Positions 1-10,038 of a DNA stretch of 64,000 bases are shown in pieces. How positions within the stretch are numbered: position 1 is the first letter of the stretch; each line of letters starts with the position of its first letter. The stretch is from Viscum album (lineage: Eukaryota; Streptophyta; Magnoliopsida; Santalales; Viscaceae): NCBI GenBank assembly GCA_963277665.1, contig OY728128.1:1863608988-1863672987 (forward strand), in the 5' to 3' direction. The notes beneath the pieces were generated by a model. It was not told where the DNA came from and searched no databases. It saw only the letters and a list, made by a program, of their open reading frames with translations. The translations under genes were made by a program, and so were the position numbers.

Positions 1-1468
1 TTAACACCCGAAACAACGCTAAATCTAAGATATTGTTAACAAAGCAATGTTAAAAGATCATATATGATATCATATGAATATATATGATTCTTGTATAATT
101 TAATAACAATTATTTCACCATTATACAGGAGGTTAACCTACCCCAACCAAGGAAAAGTACAAGGTAAGGGTTTACTTCACAACCTCTTCATTATCCAAGG
201 TTGTTTATACATAATTATCTACTGGGACCTCGTTATCATCCACATCCATGTTTCTTAAAAATGTCTTTCAAAACATTTTTACTATTAAATGTAAAATGTG
301 TTAAAGTCATTTACACCCATATACATTTTTGAAAGGAATCTTCCCATCATTTTCCAAACAATGTACTTTTTGACCTCTTTGACAAATTTAAGGTAAGAAT
401 GTTTTTTTTTTTAACTTATACGGCGGGTACGGCTATTTTCCGCCATTATAACTTCATCAAAGCTTCCCTAACAAGCTTATAAGAATATCTTCAAAGTAAA
501 TGTATTATTTTATAATTATGGGACTTTGAAATGATTTCAAAAAGGAGAGATATTACTCTCAAATAGCTTTGATTTCATCCATGTCAACATCCTTTGATGG
601 GTTTTAAGTTTAATTGAAATTGATTTATGATACAAAACTTCCATTGAACATTTTGTGAAATATTTGACTGTGGATGTGTTATTTTTATACCATCCATATC
701 TTATGGAGAAATTTTTGACATTTCTTATGATAGTTTTAATACGAATATTTATGTTATGTTTAAACCTATTCATATGAGGAATGTATTGGACTTAATATGT
801 GACGGGTGGAGCCCGCTATAGCTCCTCGATGCATCGGTAGGTCTCATGAGACAAATAGACGTGGAATTGGCTGAGGCCCTTTCCCAATTTGATTTATGGT
901 TTTGGCCGAGGCCTTAATCATTTTAGACGTCTTGGACGATGCCTTGACAAAGTGTTTCAGAATTTCTGGCATTATACATTCCCTCATTATGAAAGTGGTT
1001 ATTGATATTTCATGTGATTATTCGTCTAGTAGAATATCCATGAGAGTAAGTAATGGAATTATTTTATTTTACTTTTTCCATATTATGCTGAAGTTCAAGT
1101 TCAATAAGGCATTTGTTTTAGTTATACATTGCCTTAAATGCTTATGTTTTCTTATAAAAGCTTCCGCAATATTGTTATCCTTACTGAGCATCTGAGCTCA
1201 CCCCTTTCAATGTTTTAATATTTTCCAGGATGTGAAGAAGTGTATTATGACTGACTTGCAAGAATAGTCAGTGAGGATATGAGTGTGGACTATGAAGACC
1301 ATGTTATTGTAGTTTTTTTACTTTTTGATGTAATGAAAGAATTATGAATGTATCTAATGTTTCCAAGGCTACTAAACTAGTCAGTCTTTCGAGACTTGAT
1401 CTTTTGTGATCATGCCAATGTTACGAAGTAATGCACCGACTCTGGGTAGCTGGGGTCGGGGCATTACA
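1..1468 (+). repeat. E1 5' LTR, right-hand part
   Basis: This stretch matches 8573-10038 almost base for base. By eye I count about 40 substitutions and one 2-base length change in a T run, roughly 97% identity. It ends in GCATTACA at 1468, followed at once by the primer-binding site. The first base of the window corresponds to about base 2095 of the complete 3' LTR, so TATA box and transcription start of this copy are outside. Short reading frames inside it (for example 537-773 on minus, 896-1195 on plus) recur in the other LTR simply because the LTRs are duplicates; I do not regard them as genes. Confidence 0.95.
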
Positions 1469-1470
1469 GT

Positions 1471-1482
1471 TGGTATCAGAGG
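1471..1482 (+). other. E1 primer-binding site (initiator Met tRNA)
   Basis: TGGTATCAGAGG lies two bases after the LTR end. It matches the usual plant initiator-methionine tRNA primer-binding sequence (TGGTATCAGAGC) at 11 of 12 bases. This is where minus-strand DNA synthesis would be primed, and it fixes the LTR boundary at 1468. Confidence 0.93.
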
Positions 1483-1968
1483 CAGTTTTGTACTAACCTT
1501 GGAAGCTAGATTTAGATAAACTCTGATTAGAGCACATATCCCGAAGATAGACTTTGAGGATTAGTATAGAAGAACTTCCTAGAATTTTGGTATTGTAGAG
1601 ATGTTGTGAGTTTTCCGCGCAATACATCCCTGTCTGGATACGAGCAGGTAGAGGCGGCTCTGCCATAGATGTACCTAGGGGTAAAACCCGAAAACACCGC
1701 TTTGAGCTAGACTCGAATGGGAACTGGTGCACGAGAACGGTCCTTGATGCACTCTTGGTTACGACACTCCCGGGGGATATGCTTTGGATAATTCCCATTT
1801 TCTTTACAAACCACTATGAAGGGTTACGAGTATATACTTCCCCAAATAAAACATTTTTATAATTATGGATTATATCCATAATTAGTTCAATTTATGTTAA
1901 GTGTTTTACATTTATGGAATTATGTATTTTGATTCATGAACTAATCTAGTTTATGCCATTATTTAGAA
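1483..1968 (+). other. E1 untranslated leader
   Basis: About 490 bases lie between the primer-binding site and the first in-frame ATG of gag at 1969. No long plus-strand frame is present. A minus-strand frame at 1493-1798 has no recognisable product and I treat it as chance. The leader probably holds packaging and dimerisation signals, which I cannot identify by eye. Confidence 0.7.
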
Positions 1969-2880
1969 ATGGTGCCTAGTGGAAGGAATGGAAACCGTAT
2001 CAATGCACGCACTCCGTGTAGGGATTTCCCTCCTGCTCAGGATAATTATGGTGGATCTAGTGATAAAACTGGTGCCGATCAGCTTCTCACCGTACTGGGA
2101 CAACTCACGCAGGTTATGAATAACAACCTTACTCGTATGGAGCACCCTGATCCGCAACGTGGAGGATCAATGCTAGACCGTTTCCTGAGGCAACAACCGC
2201 CAACTTTCAATGGGAGTACAAATCCTATAGTAGCTGAGCAATGGATAAATTCCTTAGAGAAAATATTCCATGCCTTGGGGAGTAGTGAAAGGGATAATGT
2301 TGTCATGGCAGTTTACCACCTCACTGGAGATGCCGGTCAATGGTGGTCACTAATTCAAAACACAAAGGAAGATGATGAATTAACAAACATGGAATGGCAG
2401 GAGTTCAAAGAGTTTTTCTTAGAAAAATACTTTCCCCGAGACCATCGAGCAGATATGGAAAGGCAATTTCTGAGTCTGAGGCAGAAGGAGGATGAGAATG
2501 TCGCAAAGTATGAGGCTAACTTTACAAGGTTAGCAAGGTATGCTGTAGATTACATACGTAACCCAAGAAGTAAGACTGATCATTTCTTTGATGGGTTGAA
2601 ACCATTTCTCCGTCGAGCTTTAGTATCACAAACCTTCTCTTCATACGAAGGTATTGTCTCGTGCGCTATCAAGACGGAAAAGGAATTCTCTAAGTCTTAT
2701 GACTTTAAATCAAAGCAAGATAAGAAGAGATCCGCTGAAAACTCTGGGAAAGGAAATAAGGAAACAGGGAAGAAGGGTAGAAATGAATTTCCACCCTGTG
2801 ATAATTGCGGTAGGAAGCACCCTGGTGCCTGTCTAAAAGGAAAAGGAGTATGTTACAAGTGTGGTGAAAAAGGCCACTAA
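1969..2880 (+). pseudogene. gag: E1 gag (capsid and nucleocapsid), interrupted
   Basis: Gag forms the cytoplasmic virus-like particle that packages the element RNA. The 303-codon frame starts at the first ATG after the leader. Residues about 60-200 contain the plant retrotransposon gag domain, with FNGSTNPIVAEQW, the WW pair after LTGDAGQ and the FLEKYFP block. A lysine-rich linker follows, then the first CCHC zinc knuckle (CYKCGEKGH), which is cut by TAA at 2878-2880. A second in-frame stop (TGA) lies at 2890-2892. The same frame then reopens, so in an active relative gag and pol would be one polyprotein. Both stops fall within 15 bases of each other inside the first knuckle. The domain itself looks well preserved. 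Confidence 0.93.
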
Positions 2881-3289
2881 GCTCATGAATGAAAGGGAAA
2901 GAAAGCGGCTATCATCGTGGAATGCTATAATTGTAGAGAGAAGGGACATTATGCAAATGAATGTCCTAAGAGTCAGGGGAACTTACCTCAGAAGAGGCCA
3001 AGGGATCAAGGCCAGGCATATGTTATCACTACTTCTGAGGTGGAAGCTCCGAAAGACATGGTGGTAGGTAATTTAATGGTTTCCTCAAGTTTAGAAAATG
3101 CATTATTTGATTCTGGATCATCGCATTGTTTCATATCTTCCCAGTTTTCTAAGAAAATTAGATATTTCCAATTTGATTTAACAAGGGAGTTGTCGGTCAA
3201 AACCCCTAAGGGTTGCAACAAAGTTTTGTCGATTAGTTCCCATTAGAGCACCTAAATGTTCTTTACCTGCTGATCTCATCGTCATACCC
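2881..3289 (+). pseudogene. E1 second zinc knuckle and aspartic protease, frameshifted
   Basis: The gag frame reopens and encodes an intact second knuckle (C-x2-C-x4-H-x4-C, codons 2923-2964). The retropepsin active site follows as DSGSS (D codon 3109-3111), embedded in LFDSGSSHCFIS. The protease would cleave the polyprotein. Between about 3216 and 3245 the reading moves to the +2 frame: the first frame ends at TAG 3244-3246, while the protease C-terminal block with the ILDMDWL motif is read from the other frame through 3290. An indel therefore breaks the protease in two. Confidence 0.88.
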
Positions 3290-4219
3290 ATGATTGAATT
3301 TGATATAATCCTCGATATGGATTGGCTTTCGGACCATGTTGCAAAAATTTATTGTAAGAAGAAAGAGGTTACGATTCTTGATGATGATGATAAGGAACAC
3401 CTTATCTTTAGAGCCGAATCGTCGCCACATAATTCTTATCTAGATCCACCCCCAGTAGCTCAACTGAATTCAATTATTGGGGAGGAAGATAAGGAAATTA
3501 CTGAGGGTGAGGAAAGGAATATTCAAATAGAGGATGTACCTATTGTGAGAGAATATGTTGATGTGTTTCCGGAAGATTTACCTGGACATCCTCCAGAACG
3601 AGAAGTTGAGTTTTCCATTAATTTAATTCCTGGATCAAGGCCCATATCGAAGACCCCTTATAGAATGGCCACTGTGGAATTAGTTGAACTAAAGAAACAA
3701 CTAGAGGAATTGAGTAATAAGGGATTTATTCGCCCTAGTGTTTCTCCTTGGGGAGCCCCTGTTCTTTTTGTTAAGAAGAAAGATGGATCTATGAGGTTGT
3801 GCATTGACTATAGGGAGATCAATGCTATAACAATAAAGAACAAGTATCCCCTACCTCGCATTGATGATTTGTTTGACCAACTGCATGGAGCTCAATACTT
3901 TTCAATGATTGACCTTTGGTCTGGATTCCATCAGTTATGTGTGAAGAAGGAAGATGTTCCAAAGACAGCATTTCGAAAAAGTTACGAGCATTACGAGTTT
4001 ACAGTAATGCCTTTTGGATTGACTAATGCACCCTCTGTTTTCATGGATCTAATGAATAGAGTTTTCAAGGAATATCTTGATGACTTTGTAGTGGTATTTA
4101 TTGATGATATCTTGGTATACTCCAAAAGCCACGAATATCATGAAAATCACTTACACATTATCCTGAAGACTCTTAGAAGACATGAATTATATGGGAAATT
4201 TAGCATGTGTGAATTCTAG
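3290..4219 (+). pseudogene. E1 protease tail and reverse transcriptase, stopped by TAG
   Basis: Reverse transcriptase copies the element RNA into DNA inside the particle. The 309-codon frame begins with the end of the protease ([10 protein letters not shown]), then a linker. The polymerase domain runs from about residue 120 and shows [18 protein letters not shown], a first catalytic aspartate in MIDLWSGF (residue about 208), the MPFGLTNAP block and the FIDD catalytic box (residues 270-273; F for Y in this box is common in plant gypsy elements). A TAG at 4217-4219 ends the frame, but homology continues in the same frame from 4220 into the connection domain. It is a single nonsense codon, not a frameshift. 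Confidence 0.93.
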
Positions 4220-6433
4220 ATTCATGAGATTTCTTTTCTTGGTCATATTGTCTCTAAGGATGGAATTTCCATTGATCCTTCTAAAACCAAGGCAATCCAT
4301 GAATGGCCAGCACCGACAAGTATAACTGAGGTACGCAGTTTTATTGGTTTAGTAGGTTATTATCGACGTTTCATCCAGAATTTTGCCATATTGGCTAACC
4401 CATTGACAAAGCTCACACGTAAAGGGATTAAATTTGTCTGGACAAAAGAGTGTGAAGAATGTTTTAAAGAACTAAAGATAAGATTAGTCAATGCCCCTGT
4501 ATTGACTCTACCATCGGAGAATGATGGGTTTGTTATTTATAGTGATGCATCGAAGAAAGGTCTCGGTTGTGTCCTTATGCAGAATGATAAGGTCATTGCC
4601 TATGCATCACGACAGCTAAAAATTCAGGAGAAAAACTATCCTACTCATGATCTTGAGTTAGCAGCTGTGATCTTTGCTTTAAAGATATGGAGACATTACC
4701 TCTATGGTGAAAAATGTGAGATTTATATTGATCACAAGAGTTTGAAGTATATTTTCACACAAAAAGAACTCAACACGAGGCAAAGGAGATGGCTTGAACT
4801 ACTCAAGGATTATGATTGCACGATACATTACCACCCGGGGAAGGCAAACAAGGTGGCAGATGCTTTGAGTAGAAAAGACCATGGAGTTTTGAATGTGATG
4901 AGAATTGAAAGGGATCCAATTTTCTTGGATCTAGTGATGATGGACATGGGAATAACTAGGGAAGGTGAAACATCAATGCTTTTTCAAATGGTTTCCAAAA
5001 CATCATTACTAGAAAGGATTAAGAGTTCTCAGACCAATGATGAAGAATTTCAGAAGAAGATTAAAGGTGTGAATGATGGAAGATTGAGGGACTTTGTGTA
5101 TAAGGATGGAATTTTGAAATTCGGGAAGAGACTTTGTGTTCCCGATATACCTGATCTAAAAAGGGAATTGCTGGATGATGCTCATAGTTCCAACTTCTCT
5201 ATACACCCTGGGAGCACCAAAATGTATAGAGATTTGAAGGAACATTTTTGGTGGGACAATATGAAGAGGGAGATTGCTGATTTTGTGTCGAGGTGTATGG
5301 TTTGTCAACAAGTGAAAGCTGGAAGGCAACATCCTGGTGGAGTATTGCAACCTCTTCCCATACCTGAGTGGAAATGGGATATTATTACAGTGGACTCTGT
5401 CATGGGACTACCAAAGACTCCTAGAAGGAATGATGCAATATGGGTCATTGTTGATCGACTTACTAAGTCATCACATTTTCTGGCTATACGGGAGGATCTA
5501 CCACTTGAACGTCTAGCAAGACTATATATTAATGAAGTTGTAAGACTTCATGGAGTACCCCTATCGATTGTTTCTGATCGTGATCCTCATTTTACTTCAA
5601 GATTCTGGAAAAGTCTTCAAAAGGCCTTAGATACTGAACTTCGTTTGAGCACTGCCTATCACCCTCAAACAGATGGACAATCAGAACGGACTATTCAAAC
5701 CTTAGAAGACATGTTGAGATCATGCTCTCTTGACTTTCAGGGTATGTGGGATCAATACTTACCACTGGTAGAATTTTCTTATAACAATAGCTTCCATTCG
5801 AGTATTCAGATGGCACCATATGAAGCGTTATATGGAAAGAGATTTCGTACACCAACCTGTTGGGATGACGTTGGTGAAAGAAAACTTGTAGGCCCAGAAC
5901 TGGTGGAGGAAACGGTGGAAAAGGTGAAAGTAATCCAAAATCACATCAAAGCAGCTCAAAGTAGGCAGAAGAGCTATGCCGATAATCGAAGGAAGGATTT
6001 GGAATTTCAAGTCGGTGATCATGTTTTCCTGAAGGTATCTCCATGGAAGGGAGTCATACGTTTTGGTAAGAAAGGTAAATTGAGTCCCAGGTACATCGGA
6101 CCTTTCGAAATTCTAGAACGAATTGGGGCTGTAGCTTACCGATTGGCAATGCCGCCAAGTCTCTCCAAAGTTCACGATGTGTTCCACGTATCTCTGTTGA
6201 GGAAATACATGCCTGACCCAACTCATGTACTCACCTATGAGGAATTAGAACTGGAACCCGATCTTTCCTATTGTGAAGAGCCCGTCAGGATTCTTGATGT
6301 GAGGGAGCAGGTGCTGAGAAACCGGACGACTCGTCTGGTGAAGGTTTTGTGGAGAAATCATAAAATGGAAGAGGCAATGTGGGAACCTGAGGAATTTATG
6401 ATGAAAAACCACCCGAGTCTTTTTATGCAGTAA
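4220..6433 (+). CDS. E1 RNase H, integrase and chromodomain
   Basis: Homology starts directly after the TAG at 4219 and is open to TAA at 6431-6433; the first ATG is 4391 (680 codons). RNase H carries D52, E89 and D114 (YSDAS, LELAA, IDHKS). Integrase has an HHCC zinc finger (H265, H272, C302, C305) and a complete catalytic triad D335, D396, E432, giving the expected 35-residue D-E spacing. The [10 protein letters not shown] block (about residue 570) is the integrase C-terminal domain. Residues about 627-680 form a chromodomain-like tail with [17 protein letters not shown], which in chromoviruses steers insertion to particular chromatin. All catalytic residues remain, but with upstream stops a full polyprotein would need read-through. 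Start choice is nominal, since this is an internal part of a polyprotein. Confidence 0.93.
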   Translation: MHEISFLGHIVSKDGISIDPSKTKAIHEWPAPTSITEVRSFIGLVGYYRRFIQNFAILANPLTKLTRKGIKFVWTKECEECFKELKIRLVNAPVLTLPSENDGFVIYSDASKKGLGCVLMQNDKVIAYASRQLKIQEKNYPTHDLELAAVIFALKIWRHYLYGEKCEIYIDHKSLKYIFTQKELNTRQRRWLELLKDYDCTIHYHPGKANKVADALSRKDHGVLNVMRIERDPIFLDLVMMDMGITREGETSMLFQMVSKTSLLERIKSSQTNDEEFQKKIKGVNDGRLRDFVYKDGILKFGKRLCVPDIPDLKRELLDDAHSSNFSIHPGSTKMYRDLKEHFWWDNMKREIADFVSRCMVCQQVKAGRQHPGGVLQPLPIPEWKWDIITVDSVMGLPKTPRRNDAIWVIVDRLTKSSHFLAIREDLPLERLARLYINEVVRLHGVPLSIVSDRDPHFTSRFWKSLQKALDTELRLSTAYHPQTDGQSERTIQTLEDMLRSCSLDFQGMWDQYLPLVEFSYNNSFHSSIQMAPYEALYGKRFRTPTCWDDVGERKLVGPELVEETVEKVKVIQNHIKAAQSRQKSYADNRRKDLEFQVGDHVFLKVSPWKGVIRFGKKGKLSPRYIGPFEILERIGAVAYRLAMPPSLSKVHDVFHVSLLRKYMPDPTHVLTYEELELEPDLSYCEEPVRILDVREQVLRNRTTRLVKVLWRNHKMEEAMWEPEEFMMKNHPSLFMQ

Positions 6434-6467
6434 TACCCTAGAAATTGCGAGGACGCAATTATTTGAT

Positions 6468-6478
6468 GGAGGGGAGAA
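6468..6478 (+). other. E1 polypurine tract
   Basis: GGAGGGGAGAA lies directly before the TG of the 3' LTR at 6479 and primes plus-strand DNA synthesis. A gap of 34 bases separates it from the pol stop codon. Confidence 0.92.
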
Positions 6479-7836
6479 TGTAACACCCCAAGCTTCCATT
6501 GTACGTTTCCCTTCGAATAATGCAATAGTGTGTGTTGTACGCAACCTCGAGCTCTAACACACACCACAACTAACTAAACAAGCCGTTGTGAATAGTAATA
6601 CGTACTTTTTGAAATTTTATAAATTTTATTTATCAAAATGGACTTCATTTTTGGATTCGGAATATTGAAATTAGCCTATGTTGAATTTTTGGTATTTTTC
6701 TGAGAACTTCTAAATTTTTATGAAAAGTGAAAAATACTTAAAAACAACTTTTTTAATCAAAATAATTTCTAGTGATAAATTATAATATTTAGTGGTTTTA
6801 AATTATAATTAGAATATATTTTTACCATTTTATCCAATGGTGGTCATTAGAATTAATTTAACATTGAAATTGGACATAAACAATTGTCAATCTTTTGATA
6901 TAAATTGTTTCTTAAAAACACGCTATTTGTTGTAACAGCGGGAATTAATTATAAAATTAATTAATACAACTTATATGTTTGGAATTTTTTAAAATAGACA
7001 TCATTTTTGAATTCGGAATATCAATTATAGCTTAGGGTGAAATTTTGGCCTTATTCTGAAAAACATCAATTTTTGATGAATAGTGAAACCACTAAGTGGT
7101 TGTTAAAAACTGATTTTTCGTTAAAATGAAATATTACCACTTCTATGATTTGATTTTCAAAAATCCGACATACATGGTTGTCATTAAGAAATAAAATGTG
7201 GTTCAATTAGATTAAAATAATTTTTTGGTGAATAGTAACTTTTAAGTTCTTAATCGCGATTAGAGGTGATTAGTGTCGTTTAAGGTAAAAATAATGTTTT
7301 AATAATATGAGATGAGCTTGAAACTTGTCCTAATCCAATTGGATGAGTCATGGCCGACCAGGAATACCCATGGGTCAACTTGGGGACCCCATGGAGCCAC
7401 TTTAGTTGGAAAATGACATTAATATATATTTATTTAATGTTAAAATTAAATTGACACAAACATGAGTTGTTTTACTAAAACAGTTTTTAAGTGGGGTTAC
7501 ACAGATCCAAATATTGACTATAAATATTCATTAGAAAGCTAAAACGATTTCCTACATCATAGTATTTTTTTTATAATTTTTAGACATTAAATAAATTAAA
7601 TTATTTATGACATCATTATGATGCAGCGATGACCTCATTATTTAACGATTTAAATAAAATGAGAAGATAATGCAAAATCCAAGGCATAAACTTGTCCAAA
7701 GCGTATTGGATGAGGACATTTCGAACCCTTATCACCTTATCCACGAATTATATAAGTGTGGGACCTTTATAATCCAAAAAGCATTGTATAATAATGTAAC
7801 ATTTCAATCTTTCCAAAAGAGCCCCTCCTCTCCTCT

Positions 7837-7844
7837 TATAAAAG
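7837..7844 (+). promoter_or_regulatory. E1 LTR TATA box
   Basis: TATAAAAG sits in a pyrimidine-rich context (CCTCTCCTCT before, GCCCCC after), a canonical plant RNA polymerase II core promoter. Transcription would be expected to begin about 30 bases downstream, near 7868, dividing the LTR into a U3 of about 1.39 kb and an R-U5 of about 2.17 kb. The start site is inferred from spacing only. Confidence 0.75.
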
Positions 7845-8186
7845 GCCCCCACCTCTACCACCTTATTCACACTTCCAAGCCTTTTGGTTCGTCCAAAATC
7901 TGCCAAAATACTCTCCCAACGTCTCTCACTTCATCCTAGAAGCTTTACTTTAGTCAGAAAGCCATCCTAAGGAGTCCTTTTGATCAAATCAAAAGGAAGA
8001 ACCCGAAGAAGAGTTAACATTTTCATCACCCTCTTTCAAGTTTCTTTCTTCTTCCACTCCCTCTTTGTTTATTATTTCAATTATAAAATTATATCTCCAG
8101 TATCTTATATATACTGTGATGTTATTATAAATATGGAACAACCATATTCAGTATTCTACCCATCATTAGAATGACATGTCACCATA

Positions 8187-8405
8187 CGTGCGTACGTACG
8201 GCTTACCGTCTCCACGTCGTGGTGTAATTGTTATTCAATATATTATTATTTAGATGGGTATAATAATGATATGTAATTCATGTAAATAATAAATATAACA
8301 TGATAATGATTCTTTATATATGATATACTATCCAATTATATATTATTTTAATATCAAAATAATGATATTGTTGCTCGTGCGTACGTACGGACTACCGTCT
8401 CCACG
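8187..8405 (+). repeat. Duplicated 30-base G/C-rich motif in E1 LTR
   Basis: Two 30-base copies at 8187-8216 and 8376-8405 share CGTGCGTACGTACGG, then TACCGTCTCCACG, and differ at 2 positions. They are 189 bases apart and stand out in an A/T-rich surrounding. Degenerate counterparts with a similar spacing occur in the older LTRs (about 14239-14270, 27585-27613, 27731-27760, 34085, 34270). The core is self-complementary (CGTACG). Function unknown. Confidence 0.75.
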
Positions 8406-10038
8406 AACGCGATGAGATTCATTCTCCGTCGTATCCACTCAAGTATAATTATCATTTGATGATTTAAAAATAATGTTTAAGGACATGATATCATTCTGGG
8501 TATGAATAATATACAACCTATCCATGAAAAACACGACTTACGTAACAAAACATATAAAAGAAAATGAGTAAGTTAACACCCGAAACAACGATAAATCTAA
8601 GATATTGTTAACAAAGCAATGTTAAAAGATCATATATGATATCATATGAATATATATGATTCTTGTATAATTTAATAACAATTATTTCACCATTATACAG
8701 GAGGTTAACCTACCCCAACAAAGGAAAAGTACAAGGTAAGGGTTTACTTCACAACCTCTTCATTATCCAAGGTTGTTTATACATAATTATCTACTGGGAC
8801 CTCGTTATCATCCACATCCATGTTTCTTAAAAATGTCTTTCAAAACATTTTTACTATTAAATGTAAAATGTGTTAAAGTAATTTACACCCTTATACATTT
8901 TTGAAAGGAATCTTACCGTCGTTTTCCAAACAATGTACTTTTTGACCTCTTTGACAAATTTAAGGTAAGAATGTTTTTTTTTAACTTATACGGCGGGTAC
9001 GGCTATTTTCTGCCATTATAACTTCGTCGAATCTTCCCTAACAAGATTATAAGAATATCTTCAAAGTAAATGTATTATTTTATAATTATGGGACTTTTAA
9101 ATGATTTCAAAAAGGAGAGATATTACTCTCAAATAGCTTTGATTTCATCCATGCCAACATCCTTTGATGGGTTTTAAGTTTAATTGAAATTGATTTATGA
9201 TAGAAAACATCCATTGAACATTTTGTGAAATATTTGACTGTGGATGTGTTATTTTTATACCATCCATAGCTTATGGAGAAATTGTTGACATTTCTTATGC
9301 TAGTTTTAATACGAATATTAATGTTATGTTCAAACCTATTCATATGAGGAATGTATTGGACTTAATATGTGACGGGTGGAGCCCGCTATAGCTCCTCGAT
9401 GCATCGGTGGGTCTCATGAGACAGATAGACGTGGAATTGGCTGAGGCCCTTTCCCAATTTGATTTATGGTTTTGGCCGAGGCCTTAATCATTTTAGACGT
9501 CTTGGCCGAGGCCTTGACAAAGTGTTTCAGAATGTCTGGCATTATACATTCCCTCATTATGAAAGTGGATATTGATATTTCATGTGATTATTCGTCTAGT
9601 AGAATATCCATGAGAGTAAGTAATGGCATTATTTTATTTTACTTTTTCCATATTATGCTGAAGTTCAAGTTCAATAATGATTTTGTTTTAGTTATACATT
9701 GCCTTAAATGCTTATGTTTTCTTATAAAAGATTCCGCAATATTGTTATCCTTACTGAGCATCTGAGCTCACCCCTTTCAATGTTTTAATATTTTCCAGGA
9801 TGTGAAGAAGTGTATTATGACTGACTTTTAAGAATAGTCAGTGAGGATATGAGTGTGGACTATGAAGACCATGTTATTGTAGTTTGTTTACTTTTTGATG
9901 TAATGAAATAATTATGAATGTATCTACTGTTTCCAAGGCTACTAAACTAATCGGTCTTTCGAGACTTGATCTTTTGTGATCATGCCAATGTTACGAAGTA
10001 ATGCACCGACTCTGGGTAGCTGGGGTCGGGGCGTTACA

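Larger units (their letters stand above)
1..10038 (+). mobile_element. E1: Ty3/gypsy chromovirus (Tekay/Del-like), 5' end outside window
   Basis: Seen: direct LTRs (1-1468 partial, 6479-10038 complete), a primer-binding site just after the left LTR, a gag-pol reading of about 4.46 kb, and a polypurine tract just before the right LTR. Domain order is Gag, CCHC knuckles, protease, reverse transcriptase, RNase H, integrase and a C-terminal chromodomain. That order, LTRs above 3 kb and an LTR start TGTAACACCCC point to the Tekay/Del chromovirus clade (family knowledge). The interior is 5,010 bp, normal for the clade. About 2,094 bp of the 5' LTR lie left of the window. The element is defective: two stops near the end of gag, a frameshift in protease and one stop in reverse transcriptase. 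It is inserted in the reverse-transcriptase region of the older E2, whose pol resumes at 10039. The target duplication cannot be checked because the left edge is missing. Confidence 0.95.
6479..10038 (+). repeat. E1 3' LTR (3,560 bp)
   Basis: It begins TGTAACACCCC after the polypurine tract and ends GCGTTACA, giving the TG...CA ends of an LTR. The last about 1,466 bases are duplicated at 1-1468. The first about 1.3 kb is A/T-rich, the promoter lies about 1.36 kb in, and a G/C-rich 30-base motif is present twice in the transcribed half. Related but much older LTRs recognisable by shared blocks occur at 12367, 27340, 31909, 50877 and 62952. The short frames at 9107-9343 and 9466-9765 are counterparts of those in the 5' LTR and not genes. 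Confidence 0.96.

Noticed and set aside
537..1195. Open frames 537-773 (minus) and 896-1195 (plus), repeated at 9107-9343 and 9466-9765
   Set aside because: They recur only because the two E1 LTRs are duplicates. No recognisable protein, and substitutions between copies show no protein-like pattern.
1969..6433. E1 gag-pol as an endogenous plant pararetrovirus
   Set aside because: LTRs, a primer-binding site, a polypurine tract and a full integrase with chromodomain are present; pararetroviruses lack LTRs and integrase.
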